From an uncultured Clostridia bacterium (lineage in GTDB: Bacteria; Bacillota; Clostridia; Christensenellales; CAG-314): DNA of 59,083 nt. The stretch covers positions 1-59,083 of the forward strand of contig CANQGD010000005.1 of assembly GCA_947601445.1 (NCBI GenBank), in the 5' to 3' direction. Position 1 is the first letter of the stretch. Every line of letters begins with the position of its first letter. The translations under genes and the position numbers were made by a program. The notes beneath the pieces were generated by a model that saw only the letters and a program-made list of their open reading frames with translations, had not been told where the DNA came from and did no database searches. Shown here in pieces: positions 49,079 through 59,083 of the stretch.

Positions 49079-50911
49079 TTACTTGCGGTCTTCCTCGGTT
49101 ACGTCGATTGTCCCGTCGGAGACTTTTTCTTGCGACTCGGACAATGTTTCGGGAACTTGTTGCGCTTGTTCATCATACTCCGTATCATTTTGTTGAACGG
49201 TTATTTCGGGAAGTTTGTCTACATTTTCTCCGAGAGCGCCAAGCAACTCCTTGCGCTCGGCTTGCCACTCTTCGCTGTTTTTGTCACTGCGGCGGTTGAG
49301 TTCCACAATTTGCTTTTGCAGCTTGCTTGTAAGTTTGTAACGGGAAGATATGAATATTCCCAAACCGACAACTATTATCGGCAACAAGACAAAAGTAAGC
49401 AAAATCGCAATTTGCGCGCTCTGCGGTTGTTGAAGCGGCATAAGTTGCACAACGTCGTTGCCCACAGTGTACTGCCACCACAACAACGAATTTTTACCCA
49501 TTTGGAAAAATCCTTCTTTGGAGTTATTGACAAAACTTTCCGCAATGTTTCCGTAATCGGCGAGATGTTCCGTAAAATCTTCCAGCGCCACGTAATCCGT
49601 TTCTACATAACCTGCCAAACCGATAATCAACGGCGGAATTGCAAGACCGACTGCCTGTGCCGTTGTGTTGAGGAAGTTGTTAAGTCCGGAGAAGTTGCCC
49701 TCGGTACGTTCGCCGAAATACAGCTCGCCCACATCGCACACGTCGCCGAACGCGCTGTGAGGAACAAATACCGTGCCGCCGATACCCAAACCGAGAAGCA
49801 ATCCGAATCCTATCAGAAGCCAATCGGGCGCACCCAAACTGATTTTTACACTGCCGTTACTTACAGTAGGCGTGCCGCTTTCACCGGGCAGAAAGATCAT
49901 AAACATCGCCACCACGATCCAAACGATCGCACCCGTGATATAGGCAAAACGTTTGGACTTTTTCTTTATTATTCTCAGATAAACGGGCAAAGCAATTATT
50001 TGAGCCAAAAACATTGCCGCAGCGGCAACCGTGGCTATCGGGAAACGCGATGTCGCGCCTTCCAAACCCATACTTACCCACAGATATGATTGACTGCGGA
50101 GATAAAAGTCGCACAACGTGAAGAAAAAGCTGCTCATAACCGCCATTCCGAAACTGGCGCACATCTGCATGCCGAGATGACGGCGATAGGTTGCCATTTT
50201 GAGAGGGCGAACAAAATCTTTGATGTCAAATTTGGATTTGACGGCGGGAGTGACCACTTGCTCGTGACTGAACAATGCCGTGACAAGCGCCGAAAGCATA
50301 AATATTCCGCCGAAGGTTGCCGCCATGATTATGTAGGAAGTCGGGCCCTTTTCGGGAGAGGCAATCATTCCCGGAACGGCAACGCAAATAAGGCTGGACA
50401 TAATGGAAAATGCCAATCTTACCGCATTTGTACGATTGCGTTCGGCAAAATCGTCCGTCATTTCGCTGGCATGCGAATAGTAGGGGATGAGCACAAAGCT
50501 TTGCGCCGTGGCATATATCATATACACAAATACCACAAGCAGACATTTTGCCCACACTTGTGTGGTAACAAGGTTCCAAGGGAAGAACAACAAAACAAAT
50601 CCCGCCAACACCACAGGTGCAAATATAAGCATAAAGAACCGTCGTTTGCCGAACTTGCAGGGGCGTTTGGCGTCGGTGATCTTGCCGATAAACGGGTCGA
50701 TAATGCCGTCCCAGATTTTTGTAAGCAGCAGTATCGGAGTAAGATATATCATCGGGATACCGACTACTAACGTCAAAAACGGCGTAAACAAAAAGTTGAT
50801 AATGTTGAAACTTCCGCCCCCGAATATATCGCCGCAGGCAAACGCAAGTTTGTTGCCGAGACTGACCTTGCCGGGAGCAAGGGTCTTTCTTTTCTTTGCT
50901 TTTTCAGTCAT
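49079..50911 (-). CDS. GPH/MFS-type sugar:cation symporter-like transporter
   Basis: 12-TM pattern, KIWDGIIDPFIGKITDAKRPCKFGKRRFFMLIFAP and YYSHASEMTDDFAERNRTNAVRLAFSIMSSL match MelB/GPH-type motifs. Confidence 0.88.
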   Translation of the reverse strand: MTEKAKKRKTLAPGKVSLGNKLAFACGDIFGGGSFNIINFLFTPFLTLVVGIPMIYLTPILLLTKIWDGIIDPFIGKITDAKRPCKFGKRRFFMLIFAPVVLAGFVLLFFPWNLVTTQVWAKCLLVVFVYMIYATAQSFVLIPYYSHASEMTDDFAERNRTNAVRLAFSIMSSLICVAVPGMIASPEKGPTSYIIMAATFGGIFMLSALVTALFSHEQVVTPAVKSKFDIKDFVRPLKMATYRRHLGMQMCASFGMAVMSSFFFTLCDFYLRSQSYLWVSMGLEGATSRFPIATVAAAAMFLAQIIALPVYLRIIKKKSKRFAYITGAIVWIVVAMFMIFLPGESGTPTVSNGSVKISLGAPDWLLIGFGLLLGLGIGGTVFVPHSAFGDVCDVGELYFGERTEGNFSGLNNFLNTTAQAVGLAIPPLIIGLAGYVETDYVALEDFTEHLADYGNIAESFVNNSKEGFFQMGKNSLLWWQYTVGNDVVQLMPLQQPQSAQIAILLTFVLLPIIVVGLGIFISSRYKLTSKLQKQIVELNRRSDKNSEEWQAERKELLGALGENVDKLPEITVQQNDTEYDEQAQQVPETLSESQEKVSDGTIDVTEEDRK

Positions 50912-50946
50912 AAAATTCTCCCGTACGGATAGTTTAATAAAACCTG

Positions 50947-52038
50947 TTACACATTAAATCTGAACAAGACTACGTCTCCGTCTTTCATTACATAGTCCTT
51001 ACCTTCGCTGCGCACTTTGCCGTGTTCCTTCGCTTGGTTGTAACCGCCCATCTCCAACATTGTCTCATAGGGGACGATCTCCGCACGAATAAAGCCCTTT
51101 TCAAAGTCGGAGTGTATTTTCCCGGCAGCTTGCGGCGCTTTGGTACCTTCGGTTATCGTCCAAGCGCGGGTTTCTTTTTCACCCGCGGTGAGATAACTTA
51201 CAAGGTGCAACAGTTTGTAGCACTTTTTTACCAGGCGATTCAAACCGCTTTCCGCAATACCGTAGCTTTCAAGAAACATTTGCCGCTCTTCATTATCCAA
51301 CTTGGAAAGTTCTTCTTCCACCTTGGCGCATATAACAAGCGTTTCGGCATGTTCCTTTTCCGCCTGTTGCTCCACCGCCTTTACAAGCGGATTGTCGTCG
51401 TTTCCGATGTCGTCTTCCGATATATTGGCGGCATATATGACGGGTTTGCTTGTCAGCAAGAACATTTCTTCCACGGCTTGACGTTCTTCTTCATCGAAAC
51501 TCATCGTGCGTACGGGCTGTTCGCTTTCCAAATGAGACAAAATGCGTTGCAAAAGCTCCGCCTCCGTCTTGTATTTTTTGTCGCCCGTTTTTTGCATGGA
51601 GACAGCTTTGTTAAGCCGCGCCGTTACCGTTTCGATGTCGGCTAAAATAAGTTCGAGATTGATTGTTTGAATGTCTTGAACGGGATCGACCTTGTTGTCC
51701 ACATGCGTCACATTGCTGTCGATAAAACATCTGACGACATGGACTATCGCGTCCACCTCGCGTATGTGCGAAAGGAATTTGTTTCCCAAACCCTCGCCCT
51801 TAGACGCGCCTTTGACAAGTCCCGCAATATCCACAAATCGAAGATAGGTGGGTGTGATTTTTTTACTGTTGTACAACGCCGCCAATTTATCCAACCGTTC
51901 GTCAGGCACAGCCACCACGCCCACATTGGGTTCTATCGTGCAAAACGGGTAGTTGGCAATTTCCGCGCCCGCCTGCGTAATGGCATTGAAAAGAGTGCTT
52001 TTGCCCACATTGGGAAGTCCGACAACTCCAAGTTTCAT
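50947..52038 (-). CDS. ychF: Redox-regulated ATPase YchF
   Basis: [41 protein letters not shown]-terminal TGS domain. Confidence 0.97.
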   Translation of the reverse strand: MKLGVVGLPNVGKSTLFNAITQAGAEIANYPFCTIEPNVGVVAVPDERLDKLAALYNSKKITPTYLRFVDIAGLVKGASKGEGLGNKFLSHIREVDAIVHVVRCFIDSNVTHVDNKVDPVQDIQTINLELILADIETVTARLNKAVSMQKTGDKKYKTEAELLQRILSHLESEQPVRTMSFDEEERQAVEEMFLLTSKPVIYAANISEDDIGNDDNPLVKAVEQQAEKEHAETLVICAKVEEELSKLDNEERQMFLESYGIAESGLNRLVKKCYKLLHLVSYLTAGEKETRAWTITEGTKAPQAAGKIHSDFEKGFIRAEIVPYETMLEMGGYNQAKEHGKVRSEGKDYVMKDGDVVLFRFNV

Positions 52039-52169
52039 ATAATCCTCGGTCTAAAACATACAAAAATTGCGTAAAATTGTATTGCGCAATCCTTACCAAA
52101 AATAAAATTAGGTAAGATAAATTATATTTTAGCATATTATTTGCCAAAAGTAAATAGAAAAGGACGTAT

Positions 52170-52928
52170 ATGACAGTTTTGCAAAGTATATTTTTGGGAT
52201 TGTTGCAGGGGTTTACGGAATTTTTGCCCGTGTCAAGCAGCGGCCATTTGATGCTCGCGGAAAAGCTGTTTGACATAGAAGCGGGATTGTTTTTCGACGT
52301 AATGCTGCATCTCGGAACGCTGCTTGCGGTGCTTATCGCAATGCGGCATACCTTGCTGCAAACATTGCGTCATCCGCTTGCGGACAAAAAATTGCTTTAT
52401 CTGACCGTTGCAAGCATTCCCACATTTCTGTTGGCGCTTATCGTCAAGCTGTTTGTGCCGGAAAACATCATGCAAATTGCGCTGCCCATAGGATTTGCTC
52501 TGACTATCGTGCTGATAGTTTTGTCCGACAAACTTGCTCGACCGCGTTTCAGACTTCAACAAGCAAGCGGCATTTGCATTGTAATTACCGGTCTGACTCA
52601 GGGGATTGCGGTGTTTCCCGGATTATCTCGCAGCGGAAGCACCATTTCCGTGATGAAATTGTTCGGAATGAACGGCAGCGACGCGGCAGAATTCAGTTTT
52701 TTGCTGTCAATACCCGTGATAGTGGCAAGCGCCGCGGTCGAAGGGTGGGAGGCTGTGCAGACCGCAATAGCCACTCCGTGGTACTGCATAGTTATAGGAA
52801 TTGTAGCGGCGTTTTTGTCGGGATTTGTTTCGATATATATGGTTATGCGCGCAATAAAGACCAAAAGTTGGATTTGGTTTGCCGTATATCTGCTTGTGCC
52901 GTTTACAATCTCTCTGATAGTACTGTGA
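52170..52928 (+). CDS. uppP: Undecaprenyl-diphosphatase
   Basis: SIFLGLLQGFTEFLPVSSSGHLMLAE, GLTQGIAVFPGLSRSGSTIS. Confidence 0.96.
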   Translation: MTVLQSIFLGLLQGFTEFLPVSSSGHLMLAEKLFDIEAGLFFDVMLHLGTLLAVLIAMRHTLLQTLRHPLADKKLLYLTVASIPTFLLALIVKLFVPENIMQIALPIGFALTIVLIVLSDKLARPRFRLQQASGICIVITGLTQGIAVFPGLSRSGSTISVMKLFGMNGSDAAEFSFLLSIPVIVASAAVEGWEAVQTAIATPWYCIVIGIVAAFLSGFVSIYMVMRAIKTKSWIWFAVYLLVPFTISLIVL

Positions 52929-53287
52929 CTTGAAGTTTTTTACCCGTATGTTGCAAAACTTTTGTCAAAGACATTTTTGCAATATTGAAAAGACGTCGGA
53001 TTGTTTTGAATTGTCCGTAAAAATACCGTTTAGTCAATCTCCGTAGACCGAAGCGGATATTTTGGAGCGAATGTTTCCGCGTACCACCCGATAAATTGTT
53101 TGCCGTTTGCAAATTTAGAGGATAGACACTTCAACCGTAAAGCCAACGGCAATACCGTCGGACATACTTTACTGTCGGATAGCGACGTCTGCTCCCTAAA
53201 ATGTCGTACACAAATACGAGAATAATGTTTTTTGATTTCTAACATTTGCAAAATATAGAAAATACTTCTTTCAATAAAATACGTACA

Positions 53288-53325
53288 AAAAGATCGGCGG
53301 TAAACAACCTCAACGCCGATCTTTT
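53288..53325. terminator. Strong terminator downstream of degV
   Basis: AAAAGATCGGCG...CGCCGATCTTTT 12-bp perfect stem. Confidence 0.85.
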
Positions 53326-53432
53326 CAAATTTACAATAAATAAAAAACAATATACTTCAAAAATGACCCGCAACGCGACGAGTGCAAATATGCGTGCGGT
53401 GCGTTTTACTTAGCGGTTTTCTGTTTTCAAAA

Positions 53433-54317
53433 TCACTGTTCTGCGGAAAGAGGAACAGGGCGCGAATCGGCTATGAAAATAACGCCGATCGTACCGGGTC
53501 CGCAGTGAGACCCTATTACCGGTCCGACAGTCTGCCGCACAATTTTCGCCTCGGGACGTGCTTCCTTAATCATGGCTGCAAATGCGTCTCCTTCTTCCGG
53601 ACAGTCGGCGTCCAAAACATAAACGTTGAATTCCGTCCCCGTCAATTCGGCAATTACGTGATCCGCCATTTTGCGAAGAGCCTTTTTCTTGCCCGTTATC
53701 TTTTCAAATACTTTCAAACTGCCCTTTTCATCAACAGTCAACATCGGTTTGAGACTCAACAAAGTCCCCGCAAATGCCGCAATACCGGACAGTCTGCCGC
53801 CCCTTTTGAGATGCATAAGGTCGTCAACTACAAAATAAACCGCAACGCGATCGCGGAATGAAGTTAGTTTTTCTATAATTTCGTCGTCCGACGCTCCGCT
53901 GTTTTTAAGTTCGGCGGCATACTCCATCTGTATACCCGCTCCGAGACAAATGGATTTGGTGTCGAAAACCGTGCACTTGCGATCGGGATACTTTTGTTGC
54001 AGTTGCTCCAACGCGGTGTTGAGATGATCGAAAGTACCGCTCATGGCGTGAGAAAAACTTACATACAGCACGTCCTCACCCTTTTCAAAATAGGGTTCGA
54101 GAATTTGAACGTATTCCTCGGGGTTTAACGCCATTGTTTTGGGAATCTCTCCGCCTCTGACAGCGTCGTAAAAAGCACGGAAATCCGTGTTTTTGCCCAA
54201 ATCGTAATAGTAAACATTGCCGCCGTAACTATATGGCATGGCTATCGAATACAGTCCGAGTTCTTCCGCACGAGTATACCACAATTCTCCGTCGGCATCG
54301 CATATTAAAACACTCAT
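53433..54317 (-). CDS. DegV family (fatty-acid-binding) protein
   Basis: DVLYVSFSHAMSGTFDHLNTAL, DTKSICLGAGIQ, DLMHLKRGGRLSGIAAFAGTLLSLKPML, GSHCGPGTIGVIF. Confidence 0.94.
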   Translation of the reverse strand: MSVLICDADGELWYTRAEELGLYSIAMPYSYGGNVYYYDLGKNTDFRAFYDAVRGGEIPKTMALNPEEYVQILEPYFEKGEDVLYVSFSHAMSGTFDHLNTALEQLQQKYPDRKCTVFDTKSICLGAGIQMEYAAELKNSGASDDEIIEKLTSFRDRVAVYFVVDDLMHLKRGGRLSGIAAFAGTLLSLKPMLTVDEKGSLKVFEKITGKKKALRKMADHVIAELTGTEFNVYVLDADCPEEGDAFAAMIKEARPEAKIVRQTVGPVIGSHCGPGTIGVIFIADSRPVPLSAEQ

Positions 54318-54411
54318 TTTAGTTTCCTCCGTTTTCTCGGCATTTTATTTTTACGTGTTGTTTATAGAGAACAACGCTTCGTTTGTTGCAATTTAATGTT
54401 GCAACGGAATA

Positions 54412-55005
54412 TTATTGTTTTTTATCCGTCAAATGTTCGTCACAAACATTTGCCATCACGCTTGTATCCTCTGTACAGCCTTCAAGCTGCTTTACTTGAC
54501 TTTCCTCCGTCGCGGCAGCGCTTTCTTTTCTTGCAAGCGAATTGGTATCTACTTTCCCGCGGAATACGACAAATTGCTGCCACAAAAATTCCAACACGAA
54601 ATTGATTATCATGCAAGTGCCCAAACCGATTATATAACCCCAATCTCCGATAGCGGAAAGCCCTTGCTCCACCATTGCCACATACCAAATTTGAAACGGA
54701 TAAAAGGGTATGTAAAACACAAACGCCAACAACATTGCAATGGGCACATTGTTCGCCGCCTTAAACGTAAACTTGCGATTGAATGTGAAATTCCATATAA
54801 CAGACAGCGCCAACCCCACCGTATCGGCGATAAAGGTGCTTGTGGGTTGCTCGATAATAAACTTCATGGTGGCGTTTGGGTCCATCACGCGGTCGAGGAT
54901 TACCAATTTGAGCAACAGCGAACTTACAGCCTGTATCACTCCCGCCGAAATGGAAAACAGCGTAAACTTTACCGCACGCCAAATTTCTTTTTTGTTGATT
55001 TTCAT
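54412..55005 (-). CDS. GtrA-like family membrane protein
   Basis: FTLFSISAGVIQAVSSLLL, ADTVGLALSVIWNFTFNRKFTFK; four TM segments. Confidence 0.8.
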   Translation of the reverse strand: MKINKKEIWRAVKFTLFSISAGVIQAVSSLLLKLVILDRVMDPNATMKFIIEQPTSTFIADTVGLALSVIWNFTFNRKFTFKAANNVPIAMLLAFVFYIPFYPFQIWYVAMVEQGLSAIGDWGYIIGLGTCMIINFVLEFLWQQFVVFRGKVDTNSLARKESAAATEESQVKQLEGCTEDTSVMANVCDEHLTDKKQ

Positions 55006-55109
55006 TCTTATACCTCGGTGTGCCTGCTCTTATGTTAAAACCGCTTACACTCGCCAAATGTTTGCAAAAACTCGGCAAACGGCAAACGAAATAAGCGCAA
55101 GCAAAGCGT

Positions 55110-56543
55110 TCAATTCAAATTGGCAATCGATTGTTCGAGACGGCGCAACGTTTCCTCTTTGCCGAGCAATTCGGCAATTTCGCTGGCACCGCCGGGAGTG
55201 GCGGCAAGTCCGGTCAGCGCAATACGGGCAGGCCAAAGCACTTTTCCGTTTTTTATGCCCTTTTCTTGCGCCAATTCGACAAGCGCGGCATACAGATGCT
55301 CATTATCCCACTGCTCTACGTTCTTGAATTTTTCTTTTACGGACGGCAAAATTTCCTTTGCGACGTCCGCATTTGTTTTTTGTTTTTGATTGTCGTACAA
55401 ACTGTTGTCAAACGCACCGAAATCTGCCAAAAAACGCAATTTTTCCTCTATTTCCGCAAAAGTTTCAATGCGGCTTTGTATCAGCTTGCACACAAGCGTT
55501 TTGTCGAAATTTTTCAGATAACATCCGTTTAACCAAGGCGTGGCGTACTCCGCAAACGCCTCGGGAGTCATTTCTTTGATGTAGAGGGAGTTTAGCCAAG
55601 CAAGTTTCAACGGATCGAAAATGGACGGACTTTTGTTTATTCCCGAAATGTCGAATTTTGCGAGTAACTCGTCGAAACTCATTTTTTCGGTATCGTCCTT
55701 GGGAGACCATCCGAGAAGCGCAATGTAGTTAATTATAGCTTCCTTCAAAAATCCTTTTGCAATAAGGTCCTCGTAGCTTGCGTCGCCGTTGCGTTTGGAC
55801 AATTTGTGCTGTGCGTCTTTCATTATAGGGGGCATGTGTATATACATAGGACGCTCCCAACCGAATGCGTCATATAAAAGATTATATTTGGGCGTACTGC
55901 TCAAATATTCGATACCGCGCATTACGCAGTTGATACCCATCAAGTGATCGTCGATGACGTTGGCAAAATTGTATGTCGGCATACCGTCGGACTTGATCAG
56001 AATTTGATCTTCGAGTTCGCTGTTTTCAATGGTAATATCCCCATATACGGCGTCGTGATAGGTTGTGCTGCCCGAAGTAGGCATATTTTGACGAATTACA
56101 AATTTGTCCCCGCGTTCAAGACGCATTGCCACTTCCTCCTTGGAGAGGTGCAAGCAATGTTTGTCATAACGGCGAGCGCCGTTTACGGCAGGTAAACTTT
56201 CCAATCTTTCTTCACTGCAAAAACAATAGTATGCGTGACCGCTTTCCACTAACTGTTCGGCATATTTCATATATTCGTTTGTGCGCTGACTTTGTATATA
56301 AGGACCGTAATCGCCACCCACGTCGGGTCCCTCGTCATAGTTTAGTCCCGTTTCGTGCAACGTGCGGTAAATAATGTCAACCGCGCCTTCCACGTATCTG
56401 CCTTGATCGGTATCCTCTATGCGCAAAATAAACTTTCCGTTGTTTTTCTTGGCATAAAGATAAGAATATAGCGCGGTGCGCAATCCACCGATATGCAAGT
56501 ATCCCGTAGGGCTGGGAGCAAATCTCGTACGTAACTGTGTCAT
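55110..56543 (-). CDS. gltX: Glutamate--tRNA ligase
   Basis: TRFAPSPTGYLHIGGLRTALYSYLYAKKNNGKFILRIEDTD, HKLSKRNGDAS. Confidence 0.97.
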   Translation of the reverse strand: MTQLRTRFAPSPTGYLHIGGLRTALYSYLYAKKNNGKFILRIEDTDQGRYVEGAVDIIYRTLHETGLNYDEGPDVGGDYGPYIQSQRTNEYMKYAEQLVESGHAYYCFCSEERLESLPAVNGARRYDKHCLHLSKEEVAMRLERGDKFVIRQNMPTSGSTTYHDAVYGDITIENSELEDQILIKSDGMPTYNFANVIDDHLMGINCVMRGIEYLSSTPKYNLLYDAFGWERPMYIHMPPIMKDAQHKLSKRNGDASYEDLIAKGFLKEAIINYIALLGWSPKDDTEKMSFDELLAKFDISGINKSPSIFDPLKLAWLNSLYIKEMTPEAFAEYATPWLNGCYLKNFDKTLVCKLIQSRIETFAEIEEKLRFLADFGAFDNSLYDNQKQKTNADVAKEILPSVKEKFKNVEQWDNEHLYAALVELAQEKGIKNGKVLWPARIALTGLAATPGGASEIAELLGKEETLRRLEQSIANLN

Positions 56544-56556
56544 ATAAACCTCGTTA

Positions 56557-57264
56557 TCAATTTAAATTTTTGTACTTGTTTTGTATTGTTTCGATGTCTC
56601 CGTTGAGGAAAAAGCTGTAATAATCGTTGGCGCTATTGAAAATTATGTGTTCCAACAATACCAAATTTATGCTTGCAAGCGCGTGATACAGCTTTTCGGT
56701 GAAATGTATATCGGCTGCGCTGGGACGGCATGTTCCCGTTACATGACAGTGAAACAGAATTACTCCCGCCGCACCCGTACGCATTGCCGAAGCCAATATT
56801 TGTTTTGTGTCTATATTGACAGCATCCGTGCTGTCGGAAACGAATACGTCGCGGTAAATATATCTTGTCGCGCTGTCCACATACACGGCAATCAGGCGTT
56901 CGGTGTAACTTTCGGAAATCAATCCCTGAGCATACTGCACTATCGAGCCGAATCCGCTCAGTGAAATTCGATTCAAATCGCTCTGGCGGTATCTGCGCCA
57001 TACTTCTTTGAGCATAGCAAGATTGCATGCGGTAACTTCACTTACTCCGTCTACGGTCATAAGTTGCTCGGGAGAAGCGTTCAATACTCCTGCAAAAGTC
57101 CCGAATTTATCCAGCAATTTGTGCGCAAGTTTATTGGTATCCTTGCGAGGCAGATATTGAAAGAGCAGCAATTCCAGAACTTCATGATCCTGAAAAGACG
57201 ACAAGCCCTCTCGTATCATTCGTTCGCGGAGCCGCGCGCGATGTCCGTCGTTTTCGTGAGCCAT
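56557..57264 (-). CDS. radC: RadC family JAB/JAMM-domain protein
   Basis: HRARLRERMIREGLSSFQDHEVLELLLF, JAMM site FHCHVTGTCRPSAAD. Confidence 0.9.
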   Translation of the reverse strand: MAHENDGHRARLRERMIREGLSSFQDHEVLELLLFQYLPRKDTNKLAHKLLDKFGTFAGVLNASPEQLMTVDGVSEVTACNLAMLKEVWRRYRQSDLNRISLSGFGSIVQYAQGLISESYTERLIAVYVDSATRYIYRDVFVSDSTDAVNIDTKQILASAMRTGAAGVILFHCHVTGTCRPSAADIHFTEKLYHALASINLVLLEHIIFNSANDYYSFFLNGDIETIQNKYKNLN

Positions 57265-57545
57265 AGTTTTTCCTTAAATTTTTTGATTTTTAACAAATTT
57301 TTTGTGAGCGTCGCTTATATGATAGCACATTATCTCGAATTTGTGTATAATATAAGCACAAAAAGGCGTACCGATCTAAATCGGCAGACAGCTTTGTCGG
57401 CGGAACTATTTGTCCGATTGCGAATTTTTCTACAAAACACGTTGTGCATTCGTAAATCGCGCAGACGCGACAAAAAATCAGCTTCTCGCGACGACCGGCG
57501 CTTTGCCGAAAATCGGCGCCATAACTATAAAATTTCGGAGTTAAT

Positions 57546-58874
57546 ATGGGAAAAGCAAAAAAATTACTAAACGATCGATTTGACGAAATGGTGAGTACAT
57601 TACAGCAAGTATTGCGTTTCAACACCGAAAAAACCGCGGCGCTGCCGGGCGCTCCTTTTGGAGAAAACATAAAGAACTGCTTGAATTTTACACTCGGATT
57701 GGCGGCGTCTTTCGGATTGGACGTGTACGATTGCGACGGATATGCCGGACATGCGGATTTGAAGGGAAAAGGCAACGAGGTGCTGGGCATACTCGGACAC
57801 CTTGACGTCGTTCCCGCAAACAAAGACGACGGGTGGATTTGTGCCCCATACGACGCGGAAATCCGCGACGGCAAACTATATGCAAGAGGGGCAATGGACG
57901 ACAAAGGCCCCATGATAGCATGTCTGTTTGCGGTAAAAGCGCTGAAAGATGCGGGAATAACGCCCGACAAAACCGTACGGCTTATCTTCGGTTGCGATGA
58001 AGAAAGCGGAATGCAATGCGTAGAGCATTACTTTACAAAAATGCCCTTCCCAACGGTTTCATTTTCTCCCGACGGAGATTTTCCCGTAATCAACAGAGAA
58101 AAAGGCATTTATCAATTTGACTTGGCGTGCGGCAAATTGCCCGAAGGGGTTACGATTTTTGCGGGAGACCGCGCCAACGTCGTACCGTCAAAATGCGTTG
58201 CGACTTCACGTAAGGAACTGCCGGAAATGACGTGTTTCCAAACACAAACAGACGAGGGATACACTTACACAAGCACGGGAAAAGCGGCGCACGGCAGCAC
58301 TCCGAACGAAGGCATAAACGCCACACATCGCTTGCTTACCGCGCTTGCAAAAGCATATCCGAACAATTTGACGCTTGATTTTTTGGTAAACAAAACAATC
58401 GACACAAGCGGCAAACGTTGGGGAATTGCGCTGCATGACAACGAAAGCGGCGATCTTACGTGCAATTTGGGTGTACTTCGTACTTCTTCCGACGGATTTT
58501 TGACTGCCACATTCGATATTCGTTTCCCCGTCAGCTACAACTGCAAATATATGTACGAATCGATCCGTTCCAACACCCCGGACGAATTTGCGATAATCGA
58601 ACAGCACATTAGCGAACCGCTTCACGTGCCGTCCGACAGTAAACTCGTTACCACATTGATGGACGTATACAACAAACGTATGAACGTACATTTACAGCCG
58701 CTGGCAATAGGCGGGGGAACTTACAGTCGGTGTCTGCCCAATTGCGTGGCATTCGGACCTTTATTCCCGGGAGAAGAACAAACGATACACATGCCCAACG
58801 AATGTATTTCGCTTGAAAATTTACGCATCATGGCGGAATTGTACCTCGAAGCCATTTACCGTTTGTCCAAATAA
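57546..58874 (+). CDS. M20 family dipeptidase (PepV-like)
   Basis: GILGHLDVVPANKDDGWICAPYDAEIRDGKLYARGAMDDKGPMIACLFAVKAL, FGCDEESGMQ. Confidence 0.93.
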   Translation: MGKAKKLLNDRFDEMVSTLQQVLRFNTEKTAALPGAPFGENIKNCLNFTLGLAASFGLDVYDCDGYAGHADLKGKGNEVLGILGHLDVVPANKDDGWICAPYDAEIRDGKLYARGAMDDKGPMIACLFAVKALKDAGITPDKTVRLIFGCDEESGMQCVEHYFTKMPFPTVSFSPDGDFPVINREKGIYQFDLACGKLPEGVTIFAGDRANVVPSKCVATSRKELPEMTCFQTQTDEGYTYTSTGKAAHGSTPNEGINATHRLLTALAKAYPNNLTLDFLVNKTIDTSGKRWGIALHDNESGDLTCNLGVLRTSSDGFLTATFDIRFPVSYNCKYMYESIRSNTPDEFAIIEQHISEPLHVPSDSKLVTTLMDVYNKRMNVHLQPLAIGGGTYSRCLPNCVAFGPLFPGEEQTIHMPNECISLENLRIMAELYLEAIYRLSK

Positions 58875-59004
58875 GCCCGAACACAAAAAACAGCGCCTTG
58901 GAGCCAATGGGTTTATGCCGCGCGCAGACATATTCCGAATTGACGGATTGGTCAAAATCGCGGTAAACCATTCGAGCAACTGACGTAGACTTGTCCTAAT
59001 CTCT

Positions 59005-59083
59005 CTACACTTTTCTCCTGTACTTGGGTGCAAACACTATATGGTACTTGCAATTCCACGTCGTATGTGCTAATTATCCTTGG
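59005..59083 (-). pseudogene. tnpA: Degraded IS200/IS605-family TnpA fragment running off the window edge
   Basis: Minus frame LAHTTWNCKYHIVFAPKYRRKV* (59073-59005) matches the TnpA N-terminus; in-frame stop just upstream (59074-59076); homology continues in another frame (EIRTSLRQLLEW). Confidence 0.75.

Noticed and set aside
49067-50089. 340-aa plus-strand ORF
   Set aside because: Antisense of the GPH/MFS carrier; the Cys/Arg-rich translation looks spurious.
1-59083. CRISPR arrays, tRNA or rRNA genes, complete prophage or defence island
   Set aside because: No regularly spaced direct repeats, no tRNA-like cloverleaf or rRNA signatures recognised, and no phage structural or restriction/defence genes among the ORFs.

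Overview
This 59-kb window looks like chromosomal DNA from a spore-forming Bacillota/Clostridia-type bacterium, judged from the gene families and not from any database search. It is densely packed with genes, mostly on the minus strand. Housekeeping content includes four aminoacyl-tRNA synthetases (trpS, leuS, asnS, gltX), tsaD, rlmH, ychF, lepB, uppP, radC and phosphoglucomutase, plus class III RNR (nrdD) with trxB. There is also a complete gerA-gerB-gerC germinant-receptor operon, a P-type ATPase, two ABC transport systems, an ECF S component, a GPH/MFS carrier and several peptidases. At the left end are Cys-anchored surface lipoproteins: a 1419-aa BspA/LRR_5-type protein, a second lipoprotein cut by the window edge, and a decayed BspA-like gene. 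The right edge carries a degraded IS200/IS605 TnpA fragment. I see no rRNA, tRNA or CRISPR. The most interesting signals are non-coding: (i) an approximately 110-nt candidate sRNA with a consensus promoter, two C-rich anti-Shine-Dalgarno stretches and an intrinsic terminator, between nrdD and a ferredoxin gene; (ii) a leader built from an approximately 110-nt imperfect hairpin plus a terminator in front of the decayed lipoprotein gene; (iii) an attenuator-like leader upstream of an ECF S component. Protein-level curiosities are a stand-alone Spo0A C-terminal domain protein, NrdD with a C-terminal CPNC redoxin domain under tandem NrdR boxes, a DUF5685/J-domain/membrane-protein operon with a 10-Cys tail, and a probable pseudo-hydrolase translationally coupled to a DUF951 ORF missing from the ORF track. 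All calls come from reading sequence and motifs by eye.
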